From Bacillus gobiensis (GTDB lineage Bacteria > Bacillota > Bacilli > Bacillales > Bacillaceae): DNA of 64,000 nt. The stretch lies in assembly GCF_001278705.1 (NCBI RefSeq), contig NZ_CP012600.1, positions 2,294,190 to 2,358,189 on the forward strand, given 5' to 3'. Below the pieces are notes generated by a model. It worked only from the letters and a program-made list of their open reading frames with translations, ran no database searches and had not been told where the DNA came from. The stretch's first letter is position 1. Every line of letters begins with the position of its first letter. Both the position numbers and the translations under genes were made by a program. Below, one piece after another: positions 44,711 through 53,660 of the stretch.

Positions 44711-45391
44711 TTACTCATTATTTCGACCCGACAGAAAAATCATGACGTAACGAAGAAGCTCAAACAAGGATACCAATGCCGCTGCGACATATGTCAGTGC
44801 TGCAGCATTTAATACTTTGTTCACACTCTTCTCTTCATTATTTCGAATGATTCCTTCTGAAACGATAAAATTTTTCGCTCTAGAGCTCGCATTAAATTCA
44901 ACAGGAAGTGTGACCAGCTGAAAAAAGACAGCGGCAGAAAACAGAATGATGCCAAACCCGATTAAATTTAAGCTCCCAAGCAGTAAGCCGCCGATTAACA
45001 ATAAGGGCGCAATACCGGATGAAAAGCTCACCACCGGAAAAATCTTATGTCTCAATACAAGCGCGCCATAGGCTTCCTGATGCTGAATTGCATGCCCCAC
45101 CTCATGAGAAGCTACGGAAATCGACGAAATAGATCGTCCATAATATACCTGCTCTGACAAGCGGACGACACGTTCAGTCGGATCATAATGGTCTGTTAAA
45201 GTTCCTCTTACCGGCTCAACGGGTACGTTATGCAGCCCGTTTGTATCCAAAATATGCCTTGCCACCTCGGCACCAGTTTTGTGCCCAGAGGCTTCCACCT
45301 TAGAATATCTCTCAAAATTGCTCTTTACTTTAAATTGTGCCCAAATTGAAATAGCAAATGCGACCAATGTTAAAAAGTAAAAGAAAAACAT
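44711..45391 (-). CDS. yugP: Membrane zinc metallopeptidase YugP
   Basis: 226 residues. VASHEVGHAIQHQ near residue 95 is the HExxH zinc motif, flanked by GAEVARHILDTNGL and VRLSEQVYYG as in the YugP (PF04298) family. Four hydrophobic segments follow (IAPLLLIGGLLLGSL, LIGFGIILFSAAVFFQL, NAAALTYVAAALVSLFELL). Its target is unknown. GGGGAAGATG precedes ATG 45391. It is transcribed with yugS. Confidence 0.88.
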   Translation of the reverse strand: MFFFYFLTLVAFAISIWAQFKVKSNFERYSKVEASGHKTGAEVARHILDTNGLHNVPVEPVRGTLTDHYDPTERVVRLSEQVYYGRSISSISVASHEVGHAIQHQEAYGALVLRHKIFPVVSFSSGIAPLLLIGGLLLGSLNLIGFGIILFSAAVFFQLVTLPVEFNASSRAKNFIVSEGIIRNNEEKSVNKVLNAAALTYVAAALVSLFELLRYVMIFLSGRNNE

Positions 45392-45683
45392 GCTGTCATC
45401 TTCCCCTCTTGTGCAAGTAAAAATACATGCTATTAAAAAATAATTCTAATGAGCCGGCGTTCTTTTGTACAGTATTTTGGTCCGATATAATTGTGTTCCT
45501 TTTTCCCCTCATGTCCGAAAACAAATAAGAGACATGCCCATTCGGCGAATGAATGTCCAGCCATCTTTGCATCAGAACTTATGTCTATTTTTTTCTCAAG
45601 CATTTGTATTATTTGCTGCGTTTTTCACTAAAAACAGGGAACACTATTCGTATTACTAATTAGCCTAAAAGCAGGTGATCCCA

Positions 45684-45935
45684 TTGAATGTATCAAGCAA
45701 AGAACAAAATCTTCTTAGCGGTGCTATCGATAAAATGAATGAAGGACTTGATGCCTTTATTCAGCTTTATAATGAAGCTAAGATACAAAAAAACAATATT
45801 GAATTTGATGAGGATACTCTGAAAGTTATTGAAGAAGCCATAGAAGTACACGGAAAAGAGACAATTGAAAAAAAGCTGAATCGAATTGTTCAGGAAATTC
45901 TATCCTTCAGCGTTACTGGGAATGGTGATTCATGA
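45684..45935 (+). CDS. mstX: Mistic (MstX), short form
   Basis: 83 residues from TTG 45684, six bases after AGGTG. NEGLDAFIQLYNEA and the C-terminal LNRIVQEILSFSV correspond to B. subtilis Mistic (NEGLDAFIQLYNES, LNTIIKQILSISV). Mistic is an acidic helical bundle that attaches to membranes without the translocon; it regulates the downstream YugO channel in biofilm signalling. B. subtilis 168 Mistic has about 110 residues; this lacks the N-terminal helix, as do relatives of 84 residues. Its stop overlaps the yugO start (ATGA). Confidence 0.9.
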   Translation: MNVSSKEQNLLSGAIDKMNEGLDAFIQLYNEAKIQKNNIEFDEDTLKVIEEAIEVHGKETIEKKLNRIVQEILSFSVTGNGDS

Positions 45936-46705
45936 TCAAATCGAATCGGATCTATATTACATGGCTGAAATGGCCGATTCTGATCAGAATGGCCGTTTTC
46001 GTTTTATTGGTCATCACCCTTTTCGGCACAGTTATCAGCTGGATAGAACCTAAAGAGTTTACCACCGTCTTTGAAGGCATATGGTGGGCGCTTGTCACAG
46101 TATCCTCAGTCGGCTATGGTGATTTCGCTCCTCGAACTACAGCGGGTCAAGTACTTGGCATGCTGCTTATTTTTGTCGGAGTTGGCATTTTTTCTGCCTA
46201 CTTTGCGTCTATCTCATCGGCCACTTTCCATAAGCAGCATCGCTATTCAGAAGGAAAGGTAAGATATGAAGGCAGTGATCACATGATCGTTGTGGGTTGG
46301 AATGAAAAATCGAACAAGCTCATTCATACCATTCTAGCGGAGAAACGAACTACCCCTATCGTATTAATCGATGACACATTGAAGGAAGCCCCGCTTATAA
46401 ATAACCTGCACTTCATTCGGGGAAACGCAACGGATAAATCCGTTCTGGAAAGAGCAAATACAGCACGCGCTTCGAGTGCTATCATTACGGCAGACCAACA
46501 TAAAAATGAGTCGGATGCAGACATGCTGACGGTCTTAATCTTGCTTGCGTTAAAGGGATGTAATCGAGGCATCTATGCAATGGTTGAAATCGTGACAGAC
46601 ACGCAAGTAATAAACGCGGAACTGGCCGGAGCGGATTATATTCTGAATACATCAAATATGATATGCGATGCTATTATGGAGCATCGTCAGGAGGAGAAGC
46701 GGTAA
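45932..46705 (+). CDS. yugO: Potassium channel YugO, one RCK domain
   Basis: 257 residues. Membrane helix, pore loop with VSSVGYGDFAP (selectivity filter), second helix, then an RCK N-domain (DHMIVVGWNEKSNKL, HFIRGNATDKS, SAIITADQHKNESDAD). B. subtilis YugO is about 328 residues long and continues into an RCK C-domain; this protein stops shortly after GADYILNTSNMICDAIME and lacks that part. No frameshifted remainder is apparent downstream. YugO carries the K+ waves that coordinate biofilm cells. Translated together with mstX. Confidence 0.9.
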   Translation: MIKSNRIYITWLKWPILIRMAVFVLLVITLFGTVISWIEPKEFTTVFEGIWWALVTVSSVGYGDFAPRTTAGQVLGMLLIFVGVGIFSAYFASISSATFHKQHRYSEGKVRYEGSDHMIVVGWNEKSNKLIHTILAEKRTTPIVLIDDTLKEAPLINNLHFIRGNATDKSVLERANTARASSAIITADQHKNESDADMLTVLILLALKGCNRGIYAMVEIVTDTQVINAELAGADYILNTSNMICDAIMEHRQEEKR

Positions 46706-46729
46706 CTGAACTACAAACCACATGTGGAT

Positions 46730-46769
46730 AGAAATATCGGAGGGATCTTCGATATATGCCGATATTTCT
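46730..46769. terminator. Hairpin downstream of yugO
   Basis: AGAAATATCGG pairs perfectly with CCGATATTTCT across an 18-base loop and ends the mstX-yugO unit. What follows is A-rich rather than U-rich, so it may be more a 3' end protector. Confidence 0.5.
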
Positions 46770-46843
46770 AAAAAACAAAAACAAGCATAATGAGTGCAAG
46801 CTTCGTTGAATTCGTCCCGGATAATCTCGGCCATTACTAAAAG

Positions 46844-46869
46844 AAAACGGCAGACCCTGTAAGTCTGCC
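46844..46869 (-). terminator. Terminator of pgi
   Basis: On the minus strand GGCAGAC and GTCTGCC form a stem with a 7-base loop and UUUU follows, 17 bases after the pgi stop. Confidence 0.8.
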
Positions 46870-46886
46870 ATTTCTACTATACCCTA

Positions 46887-48239
46887 TTAGTCTTCTAACC
46901 GTTTCTCAAGCTCTGCTTTTTTCTCTTCGAATCCAGGTTTGCCTAGAAGCGCAAACATATTCACTTTGTATGCTTCAACTCCCGGCTGGTCAAACGGATT
47001 TACACCGAGAAGGTATCCGCTCATCGCACATGCTTTTTCAAAGAAGTATACGAGATAGCCGAAAGTAAATTCGTTTTGCTCAGGAATGTTGACAATCAAG
47101 TTTGGCACGTTGCCGTCTGTATGGGCAAGCATTGTTCCCTGGAATGCTTTTTTATTGACGAAATCGACCGTTTTGCCGGCAAGGTAGTTTAAGCCGTCAA
47201 GGTCACTTTCTGCTTCTTCAATGGATAACTCATGCTTTGGCTTTTCTACGTTAATAATTGTTTCAAATAAGTCTCTTCTGCCCTCTTGAACGTATTGGCC
47301 CAGAGAATGAAGATCCGTTGAAAAATTAGCGGATGAAGGATAAATACCTTTTTCGTCTTTTCCTTCACTTTCTCCGAATAGCTGCTTCCACCATTCTGCA
47401 TAATATTGCAAGGACGGCTCATAGTTGATAAGCATTTCAATCGTTTTGCCTTTGTTGTATAAAATATTACGAACAGCTGCATATTGATAGGCTGGATTCT
47501 CTTCAACTTCAGATGAAGAGAAATCTTTTCTGGCTTGGGCTGCCCCTTTCATCATTTCGTCAATATCGGCTCCGCTTACAGCGATCGGAAGCAAGCCTAC
47601 GGCAGTCAATACAGAGTACCTGCCGCCAACATCATCAGGAATGATAAAGGACTCAAAGCCCTCTTCTGTGGCAACGGTTTTTAATGCGCCTTTTTCTTTG
47701 TCAGTTGTTGCATAAATTCGTTTTGCCGCTTCCTCTTTTCCGTATTTCTTTTCGAGAAGGTCGCGGAAAATACGGAATGCAATAGCAGGCTCTGTCGTTG
47801 TTCCTGATTTACTGATGACATTAATAGAGAAATCAACGTCTTGCAATAAATCCATAACATCTTTCATATAAGAAGAGCTGATATTATTCCCGATAAAAAG
47901 TACTTGCGGTGTATTTCTTTTTTCTTTTGGAAGCACGTTGTAGAACGAATGGTTAAGAAATTCAATTGCTGCCCGTGCTCCCAAGTACGAACCACCGATC
48001 CCAATGACTAACAAAACGTCAGAATCTGATTTAATCTTCTCAGCTGATTGTTTAATTCTTGCAAATTCGTCTTTATCATAGTTTTCCGGAAGGTCAACCC
48101 AGCCCAAAAAATCACTACCAGCACCAGTTTTTTCATGGATGGTGTGGTGGGCAACTTTTACTAAATCACTTAAATATGTAATTTCATGTTCACCGAAAAA
48201 TGGTAGTGCCTTTGAATAATCAAATTGGATATGTCCCAT
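46887..48239 (-). CDS. pgi: Glucose-6-phosphate isomerase
   Basis: 450 residues, full length. [30 protein letters not shown] (sugar-phosphate site with Ser-x-Ser-Gly-Thr-Thr), [15 protein letters not shown] and the C-terminal [14 protein letters not shown] belong to the isomerase family. It interconverts glucose-6-P and fructose-6-P in the cytosol. ATG 48239 follows GGGAGG; five codons before it in frame include that site. In B. subtilis pgi is at the same place. Ends at its own terminator. Confidence 0.96.
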   Translation of the reverse strand: MGHIQFDYSKALPFFGEHEITYLSDLVKVAHHTIHEKTGAGSDFLGWVDLPENYDKDEFARIKQSAEKIKSDSDVLLVIGIGGSYLGARAAIEFLNHSFYNVLPKEKRNTPQVLFIGNNISSSYMKDVMDLLQDVDFSINVISKSGTTTEPAIAFRIFRDLLEKKYGKEEAAKRIYATTDKEKGALKTVATEEGFESFIIPDDVGGRYSVLTAVGLLPIAVSGADIDEMMKGAAQARKDFSSSEVEENPAYQYAAVRNILYNKGKTIEMLINYEPSLQYYAEWWKQLFGESEGKDEKGIYPSSANFSTDLHSLGQYVQEGRRDLFETIINVEKPKHELSIEEAESDLDGLNYLAGKTVDFVNKKAFQGTMLAHTDGNVPNLIVNIPEQNEFTFGYLVYFFEKACAMSGYLLGVNPFDQPGVEAYKVNMFALLGKPGFEEKKAELEKRLED

Positions 48240-48353
48240 TTTTTTGCCTCCCAATTGCCTTAAGATATTATCATATTCACTTTATATGAAGTTATTTACG
48301 AAAGCAAGCCTCTGACCCGTTATGAGAAAAAACGCCTATTTCACAACTTAAAA

Positions 48354-48383
48354 AATCATGTCCAAAAGCATAGCTTTTGGACA
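48354..48383 (-). terminator. Terminator of yugJ
   Basis: TGTCCAAAAGC and GCTTTTGGACA (48359-48383) are an 11-bp perfect stem with a 3-base loop; on the minus strand TGATTTTTT follows. Confidence 0.88.
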
Positions 48384-48395
48384 TAAAAAACAATT

Positions 48396-49559
48396 TTATA
48401 ACGATGAAGATAAAATAGCTACGACATCGTCCTTATTCAATGTTTTAAAGCGGCCAAAATCTCCATTTATTACTGCCTTGTCTGCCATGACGTCGATTTT
48501 TTCATCTGTAATTTCATAATCGGCAAGCTTATTCGGCGCACCAAGACTTGTCCAGAACCCGCTTAGTTTATCGATTCCTTCGAGAGCCGCTTCACGATCA
48601 GATTTTCCGTTAGTATCAACGTCAAATACACGAACAGCAAGCTGAACAAATCGGCTGATATTCTCATCGAGAGTATGCCTCATCCAATTCGGGAAAAGAA
48701 TCGCCAGTCCGCCAGCGTGCGGAATATCATAAACGGCAGAGACAGAGTGCTCAATATTATGAGTAGCCCAATCGCCTCTATAGCCCATTTGCAGCATGCC
48801 GTTTAAAGCAATCGTTCCTGAATACAAAATAGTTTCGCGGAGCTCATAATTCTCGAGGTCATCAACTAATTTCGGTGCAGCCTCGATGACTGTTTTTAAT
48901 AAGGACTCACACATTCTGTCCTGCAGTGGTGTGTTTTTCGTATGGTGAAAATACTGCTCCAGCACATGGGACATCATATCAACGATTCCGTAAATAGTGT
49001 GGTTTTTAGGCACAGATATCGTGTTGGCCGGGTCAAGAATTGAAAATTTCGGGAAAACAAGCGGAGAACCCCATCCGTATTTTTCATTTGTTTCCCAATT
49101 AGTAATGACAGAACCCGAGTTCATTTCAGAACCGGTTGCGGCTAATGTGAGTACTGTTCCAAAAGGCAAGGCTTCTTGCGGAATATGTTTCTTCGTTACG
49201 ATATCCCACGCGTCACCATCGAAAACCGCGCCGGCAGCTACAGCCTTCGTACAATCAATGACACTGCCTCCTCCAACAGCTAAAAGAAAGTCAATGTTTT
49301 CAGCCTTGCAAATCTCAACCCCTTTTTTTACTGTCGTTAGTCTTGGATTGGGTTCGACACCTGAAAGCTCATATATGTTTGCGCCTATTTTATTCAGAAT
49401 CTCTGTCACCTGGTCGTATAGGCCGTTACGTTTAATGCTTCCTCCCCCATAAACCAAGAGAATATTTTTTCCGTACTTCGGCACTTCGTCCGTAAGCTTT
49501 TCTACTTCTCCTTTACCAAAAATTAATTTGGTAGGATTCCAATATGTAAATTTTTCCAT
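48396..49559 (-). CDS. yugJ: Iron-containing alcohol dehydrogenase YugJ
   Basis: 387 residues of the Fe-ADH family (butanol dehydrogenase type). [13 protein letters not shown] and [13 protein letters not shown] bind NAD(P); the metal site is D in [12 protein letters not shown] with His in the same stretch, then [20 protein letters not shown]. It should reduce aldehydes to alcohols or the reverse. B. subtilis has two adjacent copies, yugJ and yugK; here one is present. AAGGAGG precedes ATG 49559. Confidence 0.9.
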   Translation of the reverse strand: MEKFTYWNPTKLIFGKGEVEKLTDEVPKYGKNILLVYGGGSIKRNGLYDQVTEILNKIGANIYELSGVEPNPRLTTVKKGVEICKAENIDFLLAVGGGSVIDCTKAVAAGAVFDGDAWDIVTKKHIPQEALPFGTVLTLAATGSEMNSGSVITNWETNEKYGWGSPLVFPKFSILDPANTISVPKNHTIYGIVDMMSHVLEQYFHHTKNTPLQDRMCESLLKTVIEAAPKLVDDLENYELRETILYSGTIALNGMLQMGYRGDWATHNIEHSVSAVYDIPHAGGLAILFPNWMRHTLDENISRFVQLAVRVFDVDTNGKSDREAALEGIDKLSGFWTSLGAPNKLADYEITDEKIDVMADKAVINGDFGRFKTLNKDDVVAILSSSL

Positions 49560-49701
49560 TATTTTCGCCTCCTTTTAAAATTATTATGGCCCAGTCAACA
49601 TTCCTGTGTAAAGTGATGCGCATTCTAAACTAATATGTATAAATTATTTGCGATTGATGCACTCTATTGTTGCAGGATGAATAAAAAAGGAGGATTTTCA
49701 A

Positions 49702-49935
49702 ATGAGTATGCTGCAACGTATTGCTCTTATCTTCACGGTCATCGGCGCAATAAACTGGGGACTAATAGGTTTCTTTCAATTTGATTTAGTAGCAGCGATT
49801 TTCGGAGGGCAAGGATCACTGTTATCACGAATTATTTATAGTATTGTCGGAATTGCAGGACTGATCAACATCGCACTGATATTTAAACCGCAAGAAGAAG
49901 CGGTGCGCGACGAGCCCGAACCGGAAATGCGCTAA
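49702..49935 (+). CDS. yuzA: DUF378 membrane protein YuzA
   Basis: 77 residues with two membrane segments: LQRIALIFTVIGAINWGLIG and LLSRIIYSIVGIAGLINIAL, separated by a short loop, and an acidic tail. INWGLIGFFQFDLV is the DUF378 signature. AAAGGAGG stands ten bases before the ATG. In B. subtilis yuzA is at the same position. Function unknown. Confidence 0.88.
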   Translation: MSMLQRIALIFTVIGAINWGLIGFFQFDLVAAIFGGQGSLLSRIIYSIVGIAGLINIALIFKPQEEAVRDEPEPEMR

Positions 49936-49940
49936 TTCAA

Positions 49941-49971
49941 AAAAACCGAACCACATAAGGGTTCGGTTTTT
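49941..49971. terminator. Bidirectional terminator between yuzA and yugI
   Basis: AAAAACCGAACC pairs with GGTTCGGTTTTT with a short loop; it serves both converging genes. Confidence 0.88.
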
Positions 49972-49974
49972 AAA

Positions 49975-50361
49975 TTACTTTTTAATCAAATCTTTGCGAT
50001 TTGATTGTTCAATCCATTCTTCAAGCTTGTCTTTTAGCGTATTGAAGCCTTGTGAAGAAGCAGCATCTTTTTGAGTTGATTGAATTTGTTTTTTTGGCTT
50101 CGCTTCTTTTTTCTCTGGAGCCTCTTGCGTTGCGCGGATCGAAAGGCTGATTTTCCCGGATTTTTCATCCACAGAAAGTACTTTCACTTGCACTTCGTCA
50201 CCAATCGCTAGATGTTCATTTATATCTTTAACAAATCCGTGAGTAACTTCGGAAATGTGCACAAGCCCTTGAGTTTCTTCATCTAACGCAACAAAAGCGC
50301 CGTAAGCTTGCAATCCGGTTACTTTACCACTATACACGCTGCCCGTTTCAAAATTTGCCAA
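49975..50361 (-). CDS. yugI: S1-domain RNA-binding protein YugI (GSP13)
   Basis: 128 residues: one S1 domain (GSVYSGKVTGLQAYGAFVAL, QGLVHISEV, GDEVQVKVLSVDEKSGKISL) followed by a Lys-rich linker and a helix TLKDKLEEWIEQSNR. It matches general stress protein 13, found with ribosomes in B. subtilis. AGGAGTG precedes ATG 50361. Regulation is not visible apart from the long A+T-rich upstream part. Confidence 0.9.
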   Translation of the reverse strand: MANFETGSVYSGKVTGLQAYGAFVALDEETQGLVHISEVTHGFVKDINEHLAIGDEVQVKVLSVDEKSGKISLSIRATQEAPEKKEAKPKKQIQSTQKDAASSQGFNTLKDKLEEWIEQSNRKDLIKK

Positions 50362-50477
50362 TCATAACACTCCTAAATCTTTGTATTTATTCTCGAATTA
50401 TACGCAATTAAAAATTATAGCATACATGCATAGTATTAGCAAAAAAAGATTAACGAAAAAAGAATTAACGGAAAAAT

Positions 50478-50576
50478 GTTTTAAAATTGAGATAAGGGGA
50501 ATACATACAACTGCCAAAGGCTTTCAAGTATCCCCCCCTTTATAGATGGAGTGATCATTTTCACTCCGTCTTTTTT
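50478..50576 (+). ncRNA. Candidate small RNA with C7 motif between alaT and yugI
   Basis: GTTTTA (50478), 13 bases, GGGAAT (50497) fits a sigma-B promoter and partly a sigma-F/G one. The transcript would start near 50509 and end at a strong terminator: GATGGAGTGA with TCACTCCGTC and six T (50545-50576). The roughly 68-base RNA carries seven C in a row at 50532-50538 in a single-stranded part and no frame with a ribosome site. C-runs pair with Shine-Dalgarno sequences in several Gram-positive regulatory RNAs. It recalls the forespore RNA CsfG, but I cannot confirm this from memory. Confidence 0.5.
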
Positions 50577-50612
50577 ATCATATTTACACGATATTTTTCA
50601 CCATCAAGCTCA

Positions 50613-51776
50613 CTATATGTTCTTTAAGAACCTGTTGATTCTGCTTAACGCCTCCTGCAATTGTTCTAAAGATGAAGCATATGAGCAGCGAATAAATCCT
50701 TCTCCGCTTTCTCCGAAGGCATTTCCTGGAACAACGGCTACTTTTTCTTGAACCAAAAGTTTTTCAGCAAATTCTTCAGAGCTCATGCCTGTATTCTTTA
50801 TCGAGGGAAACGCATAAAAGGCGCCGCCTGGATTGTGGCAATTAAGTCCCGCTTCATTGAGAGACTCCACAAAAATATTCCGTCTCCGGCGATAGCTTTT
50901 TTTCATCTTTTCTACGTCCTTCATTCCGTTTTTCAGTGCTTCTTCCGCTGCAAATTGAGCCATTGTCGGCGCACACATCATTGAATATTGATGGATTTTT
51001 AGCATGGCATCTTTTAAAAAAGTCGGTGCTGCCACATAGCCAAGCCTCCAGCCTGTCATCGCAAATCCTTTTGAAAATCCGGATACAAGGATGGTTCGCT
51101 CTCTCATGTTTCCAATCGCTGAAAAGCTTGTAAAATCTTCATCATACGTTAATTCTGCGTAGATTTCGTCGGAGATAACAATCAAATCATTTTCTTCAGC
51201 AAATTCAGCAATTTGCTCCAGTTCTTCCTTTGAGTAAACAGATCCGGTCGGATTAGAAGGACTGCAGAGTATGATCGCCTTCGTTTTATCCGTATATGCC
51301 GATTCCATCTCCTTCTTGGAAGCTTTAAATCCGTTTTCCTGCAACGTATATACAGGCACCGGAACACCCCCGCTTAATGTGACGAGTGCCCCATAAGAGA
51401 CAAAGCAAGGCTCAGGGATAATGACCTCATCTCCGGGATTCAAAATCGAGCGCAGCGAAATATCAAGCGCCTGGCTCGCTCCAACTGTGACAATGATTTC
51501 ACTGTCAGGAGAGTAGGAGATGCCAAAGCGCTTCGACAGATACTTCGATATTTCACATCTCAATGAATACAGCCCCGCATTTGCCGTATACGATGTAAAT
51601 CCTTGTTCCAAAGACAAGATGCTTGCTTCTCTTACATTCCAAGATGTTACAAAATCCGGTTCCCCTACACCAAGTGATATGACACCTTCCATCGTTTGGG
51701 CTAGATCAAAAAATTTTCGGATACCTGATGGTTTAATCTGTTGAACGGTTTGTGATAAATATCGGGAAGAAGCCAT
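50613..51776 (-). CDS. alaT: Alanine-forming aminotransferase AlaT
   Basis: 387 residues, fold-type I PLP aminotransferase: GVGEPDF, TANAGLYSLRCEISKYL, SPSNPTGSVYSKEEL, ISDEIYAELTYD and SGFSKGFAMTGWRLGY with the PLP Lys. Together with AlaR it forms the alaRT operon of B. subtilis, converting pyruvate to alanine. Start and stop codons of alaR and alaT overlap (TAATG), which couples translation. Confidence 0.93.
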   Translation of the reverse strand: MASSRYLSQTVQQIKPSGIRKFFDLAQTMEGVISLGVGEPDFVTSWNVREASILSLEQGFTSYTANAGLYSLRCEISKYLSKRFGISYSPDSEIIVTVGASQALDISLRSILNPGDEVIIPEPCFVSYGALVTLSGGVPVPVYTLQENGFKASKKEMESAYTDKTKAIILCSPSNPTGSVYSKEELEQIAEFAEENDLIVISDEIYAELTYDEDFTSFSAIGNMRERTILVSGFSKGFAMTGWRLGYVAAPTFLKDAMLKIHQYSMMCAPTMAQFAAEEALKNGMKDVEKMKKSYRRRRNIFVESLNEAGLNCHNPGGAFYAFPSIKNTGMSSEEFAEKLLVQEKVAVVPGNAFGESGEGFIRCSYASSLEQLQEALSRINRFLKNI

Positions 51777-52276
51777 TACGGAGACACCACGATCCTTTTA
51801 TCATCATCACCTGAGTCAAAAACCTTTCCATCGTGCTTATATTTTTTTAAAATAAAGTGAGTAGTCGTCGAAACAACAGATTCAAGTGTCGACAATTTTT
51901 CAGATACAAAGCTTGCAATGTCCGACATCGTTTTCCCTCGGATGACAACAGATAAATCATACACTCCGGACATAAGGTAAACGGATTCGACCTCTTGAAA
52001 CCTGTAAATCCGTTCAGCGATATCATCAAATCCTACACCTCTTTTTGGTGTCACCTTTACGTCAATCATTGCTGTAACTCCTTCATGGCCATCCACTTTT
52101 CGCCAGTCGATCATTGCCGAATAGTCAATTATCACTTTTTCTTTTTCAAGCTTTTCGATAATCTTTCTTGCTTCTTCTACCTTCACTTTTGCCATTTTGG
52201 CTATTGTATCAATATCAATGCGGCTGTTTTCTTCAACTATTTCCAGTATTTCTTTTTCTGTTTCTGTCAGCTTCAC
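51776..52276 (-). CDS. alaR: Lrp/AsnC-family regulator AlaR
   Basis: 166 residues. N-terminal HTH (EKEILEIVEENSRIDIDTIA, VEEARKIIEKLEKE) and C-terminal RAM domain (GVTAMIDVKVTP, VESVYLMSGVYDLSVVIRG). In B. subtilis AlaR activates alaT in response to alanine need. AAGGTGTG stands before the ATG. A regulator as first gene of the operon implies autoregulation. Confidence 0.92.
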   Translation of the reverse strand: MKLTETEKEILEIVEENSRIDIDTIAKMAKVKVEEARKIIEKLEKEKVIIDYSAMIDWRKVDGHEGVTAMIDVKVTPKRGVGFDDIAERIYRFQEVESVYLMSGVYDLSVVIRGKTMSDIASFVSEKLSTLESVVSTTTHFILKKYKHDGKVFDSGDDDKRIVVSP

Positions 52277-52428
52277 TAATTAACACACCTTTGTTGTCAG
52301 AAATTTTCACAATATTATAACATGAATTATGAACTAATGCTTTTTTCGCTTGAAAAATAAATAAACGGGTACCATAATACATACATGCTTAACAACCAAT
52401 AAGAGATAAAAAATTGGAGTGAGTAACC

Positions 52429-53253
52429 ATGCAAACACTTAATTGTACACATATAAAAACAATAAAAGGCGTCAATATCTATTACGAGCATTATGAAAAC
52501 GCAGGCAAACAATCACTAGTGCTCATTCACGGGTTTCTTTCTTCGACATTCAGCTTTCGAAGATTAATTCCGCTGCTGAAAAAGGACTTTAACCTGATCG
52601 CAGTCGATCTTCCTCCTTTTGGCAGATCTGAAAAATCGAAGAAATTTATCTACTCATATAAAAATATGGCTGAGCTTGTCCTTGAGCTCATTCAATTAAT
52701 GAACATAAAAAATCCAATTCTTGTCGGGCATTCCATGGGAGGCCAGATCTCGTTATACGCTGCCAAACAGAGACCTGATTTAATTAAGAAGGTTGTCTTG
52801 CTGTGCAGCTCCGGGTATTTAAAAAAATCTCACCCTTCTCTCATTTTCGGAACGCACGTGCCCTATTTTTATTTATATATTAAGCGTTGGATAAGCAAGC
52901 AGGGAGTTCTGAAAAACCTTTCGAATGTCGTTCATGATCGTTCACTTATTGACCAAGAGATGATCGAAGGCTATATGAAACCTTTTTTGGATGATCAAAT
53001 TTTTATAGCAATGACCAGGCTCATCCGCCACCGGGAAGGCGACTTATCAACTACCGATTTAAAAAGCATCGAAACCCCTTCATTATTGATCTGGGGGGAA
53101 GAGGACAAAGTAGTTCCAATTCAAATCGGGCAGCGCCTTCATGGGGATTTGCAGGATTCCCGATTCTATTCCCTTAAAAAAACAGGGCATCTGGTGCCGG
53201 AAGAAAATCCAAATTACGTTTCAGAAAAAATCGCCAATTTTTGCATGATTTAG
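52429..53253 (+). CDS. yugF: Alpha/beta hydrolase YugF
   Basis: 274 residues. VLIHGFLSS (oxyanion region), VGHSMGGQISLYAA near residue 105 (Ser nucleophile), WGEEDKVVPI (Asp) and KKTGHLVPEE (His) complete the triad. It matches YugF of B. subtilis by position and pattern, an esterase or haloperoxidase-like enzyme with no known substrate. TTGGAGTGAG precedes ATG 52429. Monocistronic. Confidence 0.9.
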   Translation: MQTLNCTHIKTIKGVNIYYEHYENAGKQSLVLIHGFLSSTFSFRRLIPLLKKDFNLIAVDLPPFGRSEKSKKFIYSYKNMAELVLELIQLMNIKNPILVGHSMGGQISLYAAKQRPDLIKKVVLLCSSGYLKKSHPSLIFGTHVPYFYLYIKRWISKQGVLKNLSNVVHDRSLIDQEMIEGYMKPFLDDQIFIAMTRLIRHREGDLSTTDLKSIETPSLLIWGEEDKVVPIQIGQRLHGDLQDSRFYSLKKTGHLVPEENPNYVSEKIANFCMI

Positions 53254-53324
53254 ATGCATGTCATGTGTATTGAAATTGAAGGCTTGTTAATTGGACAAGC
53301 GGCTACCCGAGCCGACTGTCCAAT

Positions 53325-53585
53325 TTAGCAAGTGCTTTGTTCTTTTATGGCCAGCAGTTCTTCCGCAAGTTTCACACATTCGGATAAATCCAAATTTTGA
53401 TCAAATGAAATTTCATAAATAGCCTGAATCTCTTTACCTAAAATTAAAGAATCATCAAACAGATAAACGGCACGGACGACGTCAACTGGTTCCGTCTCAT
53501 AAAAGCCTTCTCCTTGTGCAAAAGGATCCCACTTTTTGACGATATCGATCATGTGCTGTACTGCACGGCTTTCTTCCATTTTCAT
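53325..53585 (-). CDS. yugE: DUF1871 protein YugE
   Basis: 86 residues from ATG 53585. AVQHMIDIVKKWDPFAQGEG, YETEPVDVVRAVYLFDD and ISFDQNLDLSECVKLAEELL match YugE/DUF1871, a small helical protein. The frame is open 30 codons further, but the homologue has about 86 residues. The ribosome site is weak (GTGGTG). It diverges from patB, whose start is only 75 bases away. Function unknown. Confidence 0.82.
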   Translation of the reverse strand: MKMEESRAVQHMIDIVKKWDPFAQGEGFYETEPVDVVRAVYLFDDSLILGKEIQAIYEISFDQNLDLSECVKLAEELLAIKEQSTC

Positions 53586-53660
53586 CACCACTACTCGAAA
53601 AATTTGCTCTCTTATTTTATCATAGTTAAAGGAAATCAAATAATAGTTCGAGGTGAAAAA

